The translations under genes and the position numbers were made by a program. 64,000 nucleotides of DNA, taken from assembly GCA_964036315.1 (NCBI GenBank), contig OZ038496.1, positions 21,276,685 through 21,340,684 of the forward strand. The letters run 5' to 3'. Below are positions 24,056 through 34,870 of the stretch, piece after piece; position 1 is the first letter of the stretch; each line of letters opens with the position of its first letter. This stretch comes from Acanthosepion esculentum (lineage: Eukaryota > Mollusca > Cephalopoda > Sepiida > Sepiidae). Under the pieces are notes generated by a model. The model had not been told where the DNA came from. It searched no databases and saw only the letters and a program-made list of their open reading frames with translations.

Positions 24056-24194
24056 CAAAATCCAAAGTGAAAAAGTCATGACATTGGTGATATACTTATT
24101 TTACTTTGTGTGTGACAAATTTCAGAATTTAATAATCATATTTCATAATGATTCAACTCATTACACTAGCAAATTGTTTTTTCCAGATGAGTTT

Positions 24195-24495
24195 TGTTGT
24201 AGAGTAACTAACACCCTTTCACCACTCTACCAGATAGCCTGGCTCATAGCCTTAAATAGTCTACAATTAAGGACTTCAACAGTTGATTAATAAGTTGATA
24301 CTAAGCTGATTATTATTTTGTTTGGCTAAACAGCATTTGACCCTCATCTATTCCTTGTAAGTTGTCTTGTTAATTGTTTTGTAACTTATTGTTCTGTGTC
24401 TTTTGTATGGATCTGTAAGCACCAGATATTGGTGCTGAATAAATATATTAAGCACTCATTCTTCTCTGTGTATCTTTCACCTTGACAATACAACA
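24195..24495 (+). mobile_element. solo LTR with perfect 5-bp target duplication
   Basis: The 301-bp segment starts TGTTGTAGAG and ends ATACAACA, giving the inverted TGTTG/CAACA ends of LTRs. AGTTT stands directly on both sides (24190-24194 and 24496-24500). Inside there is a TATA-like TTAAATA near 24252 and an AATAAA at 24438-24443, then a short AT-rich U5, which sets the plus orientation. No internal retrovirus-like genes remain, so it arose by LTR-LTR recombination. The parent family cannot be told from an LTR alone. Confidence 0.8.
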
Positions 24496-24756
24496 AGTTT
24501 GCTTGCCATTATGCTATGGTAGATGCCCAAGAATTTAAAATTATTAAGAGTTTCAGGTATTTCCTTTTGATTATAACATACTCTTAATGGATTTGCAAAA
24601 CTACTTAGGTTAACTAGTCTGCTCATAAAGAATAGGAAATAATTTTGGAGGGAACAATTTTTGTAGATTAACATACATTAGACCGTCCTCTACTCACGAT
24701 ATTTATCAGAATCTAAAAATATCGATTATTATCATTTTAGAAGTTGGGGGAGGGGG

Positions 24757-25002
24757 ATAATATAAATACAATGTCAAATTGATCCCTGAAGAATTATCTG
24801 TACTTTGTTTTTATTTACAAATGTCAAGTTTGAAATATTTTCTTGATAACTGTGTACTACTAAGAATTCAGAAAAAAGACACATCAGTAGTACAGTTATC
24901 AATGATGTAAGCTCAGTTTCAACTTGACATTTGTCAATAAAAACAAAGTACAAATAACTCCTTAAAAAGTCAGGGATCAATTTGACATTGTATTTGTATT
25001 AT
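24757..25002. repeat. foldback (MITE-like) element with ~110-bp arms
   Basis: The left arm (24757-24870) and right arm (24886-25002) are inverted copies; shared words include AATACAATGTCAAATTGATC, TACTTTGTTTTTATT and ACAAATGTCAAG. The arms differ at scattered bases and by small indels. There is no coding frame and no clear target duplication, so the superfamily is unknown. Confidence 0.85.
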
Positions 25003-25374
25003 GAACACATATATTGTGGATTCTGACATGTTGTAGGAAGTTCGAATGAATGCTCATCTGCAAAAATTATTCCCCTACCAAAAAAAAAAAAAATTCCCTA
25101 TTTCTTGTAAGAAGATCAGTTAAGCAAAGTAATGCTGAATATGATTTTACAAATAGATGTTTCATTTGAAACACTGACCAAAAATTGACAACAATTTACA
25201 AGTTCTGTTTTAGGATTGATATTCCTTACTGCAATCACTACATCTATAAGTGATAATTATCAAACACAAGAAAAATATATATTTTTATTATGAACATCAA
25301 TCATATGTTGTTTTTTCTTATCATTTTACCCCAAGCAAGTCAATAAAACCAGTAGGATGCAAAGGGTTACTGAG

Positions 25375-25620
25375 TGTTAGAGAATATGAGAAAAACTACT
25401 TTTAAGAAAGAGGCCAATAAAAGAAAAAGAATTAAGAAGACAGAAGAAAATGATTGACATTGCATTTAAATTTTTGAAGATCAAAGTTAACTGAGAAGCC
25501 AGAAGCCAGAGGAGAGTTCCACAAGCATAAGTGTGAGAGAAGAAACTGTTAGCACAGAACTTACAATTACATCTAACCATTTCAGCTGTAAATTGATAAG
25601 ACCCTGCAGCTAATCTAGTA
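25375..25620 (-). mobile_element. jockey/CR1-like LINE 3' fragment
   Basis: On the minus strand it matches the copies at 418 and 45426: the ATGGTTAGATGTAA and TTCTATGCTAAC-like words, ending near TAGTACTAGATT in the inverse sense. The (TA)n tail is missing. Confidence 0.6.
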
Positions 25621-25639
25621 CTAATCTTAGTTATTGAGT

Positions 25640-27190
25640 GTATTGAAATATTGTTGCCTTATCATTGGATTGAATTCAGACTTTTAAGCAGTCATTTAGC
25701 AGTCAGTCTCATGTACAGAGTGTGACATCTGAAAGTATAACCATTGTTTCTTCTTTACAATCACTTACCAAGCCTGAATCAGTTTATAGAAGTTTTAAAA
25801 AAATAATAAAATATTGCTAAGATTTCACAAATGTTTCAAGACATCTTAATTCTGTTTCATTTTGCTTTAAATCTGATAAATTGTTACCAGATTATAATTA
25901 ACAGCCTTCTCTTCAGATCTCTCTCCTTTTCTATAAAAATAGTTTTATCTTTGGTGTATTTTTACACAGCATCAATATCTTATGATTTCATGAATTATTG
26001 AGAGACTGCACACAAGTGATGTTTTGCAATACCTCTTTAAGCAAAACCATCTGCTTTTAAGCCACCGCCTCCTCATCACAAAAAGCAGGCATTCCTCAAC
26101 ATATTTATTTATTTAGATGGAATTACCAATTCAGGGTTCCATCTTTTCCCAGTGTCTGAGTTTGCTGCAGGTTCTCTATCCAAACGGTGCAAATTCTACT
26201 GTTTATGCAGCCTCCTTCCTCTTTTTTGCCATCTGTTACAATCTCAGAACACATGATCAACCTGCAATGATTTTTCATAAACCTTGACACAGCAATATTA
26301 GAGTAGCATTCAGTTGCCCAAGTACTTCTTGCAGTCCAATCGCAAATAAGATTGTTTGCTTCATATATTCAAATAAGCTGCTAAAATGCATGCTGTTGTT
26401 GACCAAGAATGGTTTTATAGATGCTATGTTTGTCAGAGCTACCATCTTTTATTCTGTGAAATCTATCTTGACTATGATTGTTTGCTCTGAATAAGACATC
26501 TATGGATGTCTTATGACTTGACTGATGAAACATTATTCACCTTACATTATATTCTATTACATGTTTGTATGTATCTATCAATGTATATACCTTTCTTTAC
26601 ATATACACACATATTTAGGTGTGTGTGTGATAATTGCTAAGCTTAGATTATTAAATGATGGTTGATGGAAAATAAAAGATAAAAAGATAGTGTTGTGCTA
26701 AGCTTCTGAGTGGGAAAAGCCTACCTATGTTTGAAATCTTGGCTTTACTTTCACTCAAGTATTAAGAACTAGTACTCATGGGAATTATATCTATATAAAA
26801 ATATTGAAGGTATAGAAATCAACACTGCATTAAGTAATCATCAGACCATTGCCAACAGTCTATTGCCAATATCGAGCATCCTTCCCCTGTAAATATATGT
26901 GTGGGTGTGTGTTGGCTGTTGACTAGTTAGATGAGTATGACTATTTTTAACACCTTAATATATGTTAGGACAGCCATTGCTTACACTTTTACACAAATTT
27001 TACACAAAATCATGCATATACATAACAATATATATAATTTATTAAAATTGTTTACAAAATAAATTACTACATGCAAATTGAATTATTATGCTATAAAATG
27101 AAAAATATATATGAATTATTGTAAGAGTAAAAAGAAACTGAATGAAATCAATGACATATGCACAAATGATCTCTCTCTCTATATATATAT
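25640..27190. other. spacer, no gene seen
   Basis: Moderately AT-rich unique sequence. 26090-26350 is less AT-rich, yet without an open frame or repeat I recognise. A CTCTCT(TA)n tract ends it at 27171-27200. Confidence 0.4.
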
Positions 27191-27205
27191 ATATATATAA
27201 AAACT

Positions 27206-27485
27206 CCAACTGTTTCTTTTCTCACACTTCCCAACGGTGGAACTCCCTCCCGTTTACTTGCTTCCCTGAAAACTACAATCTTTAAAAATTGAAATGCAAT
27301 ATCAGTCGCCATCTTCTGCCATCTTAAATCTCATTCATTTTTTATCCTGTCCTCAATCCCCCCTATATTCAGTCTTTTCTCTCATTTTCAATCTCTGTAA
27401 CCCCCTGCATACTATTGGCATTCCCATCTTGCTTGGGGTGAATGGATTAAATATATATATATATGTATATATATATATATTTCTA
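27206..27485 (+). mobile_element. jockey/CR1-like LINE 3' end with (TA)n tail
   Basis: Carries the CTTCCCAACGGTGGAACTCC block of the reverse-transcriptase tail, then a 3' UTR ending GGGGTGAATGGATTAAA that passes into (TA)n at about 27450. Confidence 0.7.
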
Positions 27486-27579
27486 TGCATTTCTCTCTCT
27501 CCCTCTCTCTATATATACATATATATATATATATTTATATCTTTCTGTGTATTTATCAATATGTGTGTGTGTCAATATT

Positions 27580-27612
<33 letters not shown>
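27451..27612. repeat. interrupted (TA)n / (CT)n microsatellite cluster
   Basis: Several TA runs separated by TTTCT, CTCTCT and TGTGTG segments. The long Y/I/S-rich ORF over it is a product of the repeats. Confidence 0.9.
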
Positions 27613-27614
<2 letters not shown>

Positions 27615-27744
27615 ATAGAATGAAAATATATATATGAATTTGTATTCAGATTTTTACTTTACCTACACTTCTTTTAATCATCTGTCTGACTAACTGAGAG
27701 AAGTTTTCACTTAAAGGTACAATTCGGCTTTGCCTGACTAATTG

Positions 27745-27835
27745 GTTCTCTGTAGCTCAGTTGGGTAGAGCATATCAGATTTAACGATAGCTCCCTTTTC
27801 CCAGAGGGACACAAGATTGATTCCTGCCAGAGAGC
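27745..27835 (+). tRNA. tRNA-like sequence, probably a decayed tRNA or SINE head
   Basis: GTTCTCT (27745-27751) pairs with AGAGAGC (27829-27835) over seven positions with one G-U. GTAGCTCAGTTGGGTAGAGC gives a good D arm (GCTC/GAGC) and a near-perfect A box. ATTGATTCC gives a B-box-like T loop, but the T stem is poor. The anticodon stem TATCA/CGATA has one mismatch and the loop lacks the usual T33, so no anticodon can be assigned. The extra-arm region is long with CTCCC/GGGA-type pairing. Functional status doubtful. Confidence 0.4.
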
Positions 27836-28900
27836 ATAGATTTTTCTTTAATAAGATTTCTCAAATATTCAGCTTGGTAGAGAAAAATAAATATACTGTT
27901 TAATAAATAAATGTAGCATCTACTCAAATATGAGTATCCACTAAAAATAACTTTGAAAGTGATTAATAAAAAATTCATTACTTCTCTAAAATTCACCTTG
28001 ATTGTCATAATTATTATTATACACAACATATTTCAGCCAAGTAACTTCTGGCCATCATCAGGTATCCATTATTTTTGGCTGATATGGGATTATTATTGTT
28101 GAAAGCGGAAGTCTAAATTTATTATTTGTGAAAACAGTTGTAAGTAATTCCTATGTATTAGGTTTGTATACAACCCCTAGGAATTATTGGTCATGATTTC
28201 TTTTTATCTGTTTTTACTACCATTTGAATAGTCCTTACATTTACAAATACAAGAGCTTCAAGTTTAACCTTGGCCAATATTTTCTTGAATAAGAAATTAC
28301 CGTTTAACATTTCAAAGCAAGCATGGAATGTCAATCATTGATAAATTCAAGGTCTTAAACTTTTGAGTCAAGTGCAAAACTCTCAAAACACCAATGTTGT
28401 TCTAACCTCACTTGTCCCATTCATGGAAAAACGTTAATTTTCAGTTCTTAGAGTCTGGCAATTGCATTGTCTTTTCTTTCTTGCCAGGAGGCAAAATGAA
28501 ATGACAAATATGCAATCTCACTAGGCAGTTTCTCCCAGTGCTGCCATAGCAACAGACATTGATGACAATGATGTCACTGCTCCTCCCTCCTGTTTTCACA
28601 AGAGCATTGTTTTGGAGGCAAGGAAAGAAGAAAGGCAGTGAGAAATGGCAACAGGAATCAAAGCAGAAGAATATCAATGACACTTCATACATTCATTCTG
28701 ACACACATACATAATCCATGCACATTCATGCATTTTCTCACACACATATTCTTCATGAATATACACTGCTCACACACACACACACACACACACAAACATA
28801 TATATAGGCACGCAAATGTTTTACATTCTTATACATACACATTATATTATCTAAAGTCAGCAATATATACATTTACACACATACATATTCATATTATAAT
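27836..28900. other. spacer, no gene seen
   Basis: Unique AT-rich sequence with a short (CA)n run at 28770-28795. The region 28440-28630 is less AT-rich but its 83-codon minus ORF shows no recognised features. Confidence 0.4.
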
Positions 28901-29310
28901 TTTCTAAGCATAGCTTAGATGTGGCACAAGGCCAAAAGTATGGGGCACTTAGTGAGGATCAAACTCCCTATTCAGTTACAATTGATCTAGCAAGACAAGC
29001 TTGCTAACAATTATGTCACATTGACGAGCCCAAAATAATTTACTAAGCATAATTTAGATATGGCACAAGGCCGAAAGTATGGGGCACCCAGTGAGGATCA
29101 AACTCACTATTCAGTTATAATTTATCTAGCCAAACAAACTTGCTAACCATTATGCCATGTTGAAGTGCCCAAAATTATTTTCTAAGTGTAGCTTATATGT
29201 GGCACAAGGCTAAAATTATAGGGCACCTAGTGAGGTCTGAATTCACTATTCCGTTAAAATTGATCTAGTGAGACAAACTTGTTAAACATTACACCACATT
29301 GAAGTGCCCC
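28901..29310 (-). mobile_element. tandem trimer of a tRNA-derived SINE (family D)
   Basis: Three head-to-tail copies start at about 28901, 29039 and 29178 (period about 138 bp). On the minus strand each has an A-box-like TAATGGTTAGCAAGC, a B-box-like AGTTTGATCCTCACT and the GGCCTTGTGCCA body. The units differ from each other by scattered changes, so the array is old. Single copies lie at 5064 and 43037. Confidence 0.8.
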
Positions 29311-30510
29311 ATATGTATTCATATGTGGATTTGTTTTGTATATTCACATATACAAATACCAAAGGAAAATTTATGTACACAAGTACACATACAAATACAT
29401 GTATTAATATATACAAATATATATGTCATATACACACACACACAGAAATACCAATACAATATTGACCTAGTTCTGAGAAATTCTTTTTCTTTGTACTTTC
29501 ACTTTCACTTTGAACTAATCAATCACCATGCTCTTAGCTCTTTTGCTTCCTGCAAACTTGACAAAAGCAAGAAAAATTCCTGATTGTGGATAAAAAGTAG
29601 AATAAATTCTTCTCAATCTTACTCAATCCTGCCGGAGGAATGAGTTCTTAAGAGTGAAATGTTTGTAATTAAGCTCCCCAAATGAATCCAACTAATACGG
29701 CAGGGGCTGGGACAAGACATGGATAAAGGGGGTAGAACTGCTGCTGATGCTGAGGTGACAGATTGCTTCAGAGGACTCTGCCTTGTTATGTGACCAGTCA
29801 GGTGCCACATCATTGTATTTCCAGTTGCAGGTCTCTTTCTCTCTCTCTCTCTCTATTCTACACTAACACCTTTGTCTTGTTTCCCTTACCATTACTGAGA
29901 ATGTGTGCATCCCAGGGTTTATCTAAGCTAGCCCTTGTCCCCCACCTCTGTTAACAGGGAGTCAAACAGTGATCCAAAACTATGGCGACACAACAAACTG
30001 CTTGCTGTCAAGTCTTTTGCCTATGGCTAGACATCTTCCTTTTCCTTTTCTACAGACTTTCATTACTCACCTCGTCTGCAATAATCATTGCCAGGAACTT
30101 CTCTGCTGCTATTGCTGTAGTTTATTCAAGGCAAAGAAAACCAGATAGTTGAGGGTGTTAAAAAAATCAAGTTTGTTTTTGCTATTCAAGTAAAGAAAGA
30201 AAAAAAAATAGCACTCATACCAGACAAGTGTACTTTCACTTTCACACATGGCTCTGCAAATGTTCAGTCATCATTCAAAGCAGGTATGTAAAAGCATTAA
30301 ATTCTCCATCCTGTGCATGAATCAACACAAATTTCTTTTAGATTATAGGAAAACAAAGTGAATAACAAAACATTTAAATTAGATGAAAAGTTAATTACTT
30401 TTGTGTTCATGCATGTATGCATCTGTCAGTGTTAATACAGATTTACAAATTACAATTTGATTTTGTACCAGAAAATAAAAAAATTCTTTCATCATAGACA
30501 TATTTGTCAC
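29311..30510. other. spacer, no gene seen
   Basis: Contains ATACA/CACA-rich simple sequence at 29340-29450 and a (CT)n run at 29832-29855. No gene. Confidence 0.4.
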
Positions 30511-30566
<56 letters not shown>

Positions 30567-30643
30567 TTCATTAATCAACAATTCAAATTTTAATTCAAGA
30601 TTATTATTACTTGTAAAACCACCAATATAATTTGTACATACAT

Positions 30644-30710
<67 letters not shown>
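30511..30710. repeat. two long (TA)n tracts
   Basis: TA runs at about 30522-30564 and 30650-30708 with a unique 80-bp spacer; the second leads into a TG run and the repeat R inverted pair. Confidence 0.95.
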
Positions 30711-30712
<2 letters not shown>

Positions 30713-30734
30713 GTGTGTGTGTGTGATTAAAGAC

Positions 30735-31400
30735 AAAATGAAAACTTTTCTTTATCAACATGTTTTGTCCCTTGAGGGACTTTATCAAGGCAAATGTGAG
30801 GATTTTATTTTGCAAGACTTATTTCCAAAAAGAAGTAAAAATATCTTAAAAAATATTTTTAAACTTAAGAACGCTCATAAATATTTTTTAGGCTCACTGT
30901 GAAAGTCAAGGTAAACTATACTAAAAGTGATTTAATTTAATGCCTAATAAATGAAAGTGAGTAAATGTTGTTAATGTGTTTTTGAATTTTTATTTTATTT
31001 GATTATATATATTTATTTATTTTTAATGCAATTATTATTTATCATTTTATTATAATTTGATGAATTATTTATTTACCAAATTATAATAAAATAATTATTA
31101 TATTATCAAATAAATAAATAAAACAAGAAAATAAAAATTTGAGAAAATATTAGGCATTAAATTACCTCACTTACTGTCCTCCATAGTTTACATGTACTTA
31201 ACGCAGTTAGCTTTAAGAATATTTTAGAGTGCCCTTAAATTTAAAAATTCTGAAAACTTACCAATATTTTTCATCTCTTTATAAATGCATGTTGCAAAAT
31301 AAAATCCTTACATTTACTTTGATAAAATACCTCAGCCGACAAAACACATTGGTAAAGAAAAGGTTTTCTTTTGCCTTTATTCATATTGTCTTTTTACAGA
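30735..31400. repeat. head-to-head inverted pair of repeat R
   Basis: The left copy (30735-31065) and the right copy (31070-31400) are inverted. Shared words include AAAATCCTTACATTT-type, GCATTAAATTAC-type and TATAATTTG in opposite senses. The outer ends carry the TTTATCAA and TTTTGTC words of a small hairpin. No coding frame. Further copies in minus sense at 31620-31800 and 40955-41150. The element class is unknown to me. Confidence 0.7.
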
Positions 31401-31563
31401 GATATTTTATTTATTTATTTATATCTGATTTTTACAACTTTTATTTTGATATTTGATTTACTTTCCCTATCAATAAGTGTCGTAAGAAAAATTAATATAT
31501 TTCTTATTTGATGATGCCAACTGATCAGTGAAACATGTCAAAATAATAGTTTTCAAAATTGTC

Positions 31564-31594
<31 letters not shown>

Positions 31595-31619
31595 CATTAA
31601 AAACATTAACTTACTTTTG

Positions 31620-31800
31620 TTTATTAGGTATTAAATTACATCCCTTAGCATCCTCCATAGTTTAAAGTTAGCTTTAAGAATATTTTAGAGTGTGCTTAAA
31701 TTTAAGAATTCTGAAAACTTAACAATATTTTTCTTCTCTTTATAAATGCATGTTTCAAAATAAAATCCTTACATTTACTTTGATAAAGTCCCTAAGGAAG
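31620..31800 (-). repeat. repeat R, single copy
   Basis: Follows a (TA)n tract at 31563-31590. Shares GTATTAAATTACATC, AGCTTTAAGAATATTTTAGAG and AAAATCCTTACATTTACTTT with 31140-31330. Ends in TTGATAAAGTCCCTAAGG. Confidence 0.7.
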
Positions 31801-31856
31801 TCTGTTATTACACCAGAGAAAGAGAGCTCAATGTCACATTAACTGGCAGAGCCTTA

Positions 31857-31972
31857 ATATTACTAAATAAATTTCCAATGAACAGTGGCCAACCACCTGG
31901 TGATTGTGTAAGAATACATAAAAATTTTAGTTGTGGTTGGCCACTGTTCACCAGGAATTTATTTAGTAATAT
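31857..31972. repeat. 116-nt hairpin with 40-bp arms
   Basis: The left arm (31857-31896) and right arm (31933-31972) are complementary at about 36 of 40 positions, with GAACAGTGGCCAACCAC fully paired. The loop is 36 nt. It lies next to an (ATCT)n(TA)n array. Confidence 0.9.
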
Positions 31973-31993
31973 ATCTATCTATCTATCTATCTA

Positions 31994-32044
<51 letters not shown>
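31973..32044. repeat. (ATCT)n(TA)n microsatellite
   Basis: Six ATCT units change into a TA run of nearly 50 bp. Confidence 0.95.
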
Positions 32045-32047
<3 letters not shown>

Positions 32048-32163
32048 TATAATTCAATTATTACATTTCTCATTTTCATTTGGAGATTTTCTAATCTTTA
32101 AAAATATAAAAGTAAAAATTATTAATTAAATCATAAAAATGTCATTGAAATCTAGACTAAGTA

Positions 32164-32243
32164 TTGTGTGCGCCAAAAAGTTTGATCACTTATTAAGCAG
32201 AAAATTTACTTGATAAGCCAAACAAACCTTTTGGCCAACCCAA
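32164..32243. mobile_element. 80-bp mariner-type MITE
   Basis: Ends TTGTGTGCGCCAAAAAGTTTG and, inverted, TTGGGTTGGCCAAAAGGTTTG agree over most of 21 bp and match the general style of mariner TIRs. TA flanks both ends (32162-32163, 32244-32245). The length equals that of the second mariner MITE at 47083. The interior is AT-rich and non-coding. Confidence 0.8.
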
Positions 32244-33094
32244 TATTTGTTAATATTTATATTAATGGTATAAAAATAATTTTTTGTCATTTTTATCATT
32301 CACAAAGCATGTTAATCTTCAGGAAAACACTTTTTCAAAGAATATTTTCCTTTAAAGTAAAAACATTTAACAGGATACACACACTGATAGATAAGTAAAT
32401 ATATAAACAATGAGCAGACATAGATATATAGATAGATAATGAACAGACTGAAATGGATACATAGATAGATATGGACTGACTGAGATAAAAATGAACAGAT
32501 TTAGATAGTGTAAATCTATCTATTGATATCTATCTGAGTTATCTTGGCACTGAAGTGCAGATTTACTTCTGTAAAACTTGGAGTTTGGAGATAAGTCTTT
32601 GAACTTTTTATTTATTTATTTACAATATATAGTTTTATTACTATAAATATTATTTTAGTGGTTATATGTGTTTGAATAAACATCCCTGTTTATTTACAAA
32701 TGGGGGATTAATGTTTCCCAGCCTAGTTCATCAAAAGTCTTATTATAGAAAATATACTTCTCAACAGGAGCCATTACTTTTTTTGTGAGAGGCAGGAGAA
32801 ATCACCTTTTAACCAGGCTATATATGAGGGTGTGCTGAATAGTTCTTGGCTCAACACACCTCACAGAATCTGAATGACCAAACATGTGATTTTTGGAGAA
32901 GGACTTCTTGTTTCATTTAAGAACTTTTCATCACCCCTCCACCTCATGTTTGTGTGTGTATATAAATATATCTTTTGAGTATTTTAAATTTTACCATAAT
33001 GTAAATAGACTAACTTCATTGAAAATGTGGCTGTGTGCCCACAAACTCGGAGAGGTTCATTAGAAGCACCAATATCTATATCACCCTAATTTGT

Positions 33095-33405
33095 GAGGTG
33101 ATGCAGATAGTGCAATGGTTATCAGCATGGAAAGTGAAGTCAAGTGCAGAGTTCAACTTCCATTCAATTCTGTTTCCCTCACTTTACTTGAAAAAGACAT
33201 GAATCCTTCTTCTTTCAGGTCAAATAGCAGGGCAGACTGGGCACTCTTACCTTGGGGTGGCAATCAGTCTAGAAGGGAAAAATCTGAATTCAAAAACCAG
33301 CCTGAAGTGAGATGTGAGCCATCAGGCTATCTTGCCCTCAAGATTACTGTGGCTGTAGTAGATGTGGGCTGCTCCTGTGACCCTAATGGGTTACAGGAAT
33401 CACAA
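33095..33405 (+). mobile_element. tRNA-derived SINE (family C)
   Basis: A-box-like TAGTGCAATGGTTATCAGC and B-box-like GAGTTCAACTTCC open the element. The body carries TGGGGTGGCAATCAGTC and AATTCAAAAACCAGCC, and it ends near GGGTTACAGG. The 101-codon ORF over it is accidental. A truncated relative is at 45328-45425. Confidence 0.65.
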
Positions 33406-33429
33406 CAAAACATGAATTAGAATTGCACA

Positions 33430-34435
33430 AGAGAACTTTGGTAAATATGGTTATTGTTTTATTTAAATTTTAAAGAAAACTTTCTTGAAAAGTTATCCTA
33501 TGAAAAATAAATCAAATACATTTTTACTGTTTCACACATTGGCTCCAGGTTTGGGAGAAATTTACTTGGGGATTTTCTTTTATCTATGAAATGTTCAGTT
33601 ACCGTGCTCATCGCTCAGCAACCAGATATTTATAACCTTCTCAATGGCTCATCTCCAACAATTCACAACCCTGAGGAATTATAACAGTTTGTACTTTTAA
33701 AACTATTTTCTTTGTTCTTTACCCAACAATAAAGCAAAAGAAAAGACGTGACAAGAATACAGAAAAGGAAGATTTTGTTGCCAATATCCCTAGGAAACAA
33801 TAAGCGAAATTGAGGAACAGAACTCTATCTGTATTTATATATATATATATATAAGTTTAATTATCATTTTGGTGCTCTATTCTTGTATCCTTGTGCTTAA
33901 CTTATATAATAGAAAGCTAATCTCACAAACCATTTGCTTGTATATTAAATCTGATCCTTATTTGGTGTTTTGCTATTGTGGCCCTGTGCCAAACTAAGTT
34001 AAGCTTAGTAAATATCTAAATAATCTTAATTGTTTCATAACAATCTTGTATTTTTTCATATAATATCAAATATATAAAAAATAACAAATCAGTTACTACC
34101 AAAATTTTAATCTACAACCAAATTTCAATACTGACTATCCAATTGGAATGCCAAGAACTCATTACATCTTGTGACATGTATTGAGAATATGAAGGCGTTA
34201 TTTGTGTGATGTGTTTTCATGTTCTTTGTTAGTGTGTGTGTGTGTGTGTGTGTGTGCATGTTATTAATTATAAGAGATTAATCACAAGTCACTATAACAG
34301 AAAGCAAGAATGAGCTAAGAAACCTCCAAGCATTTCAAAAAAGCAAGTTGGTAAAAAATTATTCAAAAACTGGTTTTAATTTTTCCTGACAATAGGCATG
34401 AAAAAAAAAAAAAAAAGAGGAAGGAAAATATAACA
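33430..34435. other. spacer, no gene seen
   Basis: Unique AT-rich sequence with short (TA)n at 33836-33853 and (TG)n at 34232-34255. A scrap of SINE family D (GGCCCTGTGCCAAACTAAGT) lies at 33980-34010. Confidence 0.4.
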
Positions 34436-34439
34436 GTTA

Positions 34440-34516
34440 ATCTGAACACACTATTTACATTATTCGGACTATTGTCCTCATCTTTGTCACCATATTTATT
34501 ACAACGTTTCAGCCGA
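34440..34516 (-). mobile_element. SINE family A, 3' end only
   Basis: Carries the inverted 3' domain (CTATTTACATTATTCGGACT, TTACAACGTTTCAGCC) and stops at the GCC that would begin the internal stem, where a LINE fragment begins. Confidence 0.75.
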
Positions 34517-34870
34517 TGAAGATTGGAGGTAATAGAAATGGGCTTCTACAAAAGGACACTGAGAATACCATGGACAGAGCATGTGAACAATGAGGAAGTT
34601 TTACAGAATATGGAACAAAAAGTACATTTATACTCAGAACCAAAATGAGGAGTTGAAATTTCTTGGAAAAATAATGAGGAGAGAGAGCTTGGAAAATTTG
34701 ACACTCACAGTGGGCCACCTACCTGACAATCATGTGAATTAATAGCAGAACAGGGAATGGGAGAGACAGTAAAATGACAAACATTGCTAAGAGCTGCAAA
34801 GGACAGAAGGTTGTGGAGAGCTATGATTATTCACTTCCTGAAGGGACACAGGACATAGAAGAAGCTTCTG
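34517..34870 (+). mobile_element. RTE-like LINE 3' end
   Basis: Plus-strand copy: TACAAAAGGACACTGAGAAT (the YRRMLRI block), then the TGACACTCACAG body and the final GAGAGCTATGATTATTCAC and CCTGAAGGGACACAGGACAT. Frameshifted throughout. Confidence 0.7.

Noticed and set aside
28901..29310. CRISPR-like array
   Set aside because: Three 138-bp units without short spacers and with tRNA boxes; a SINE trimer in animal DNA.
33115..33420. 101-codon ORF
   Set aside because: Lies wholly within a tRNA-derived SINE with A and B boxes; the frame is accidental.
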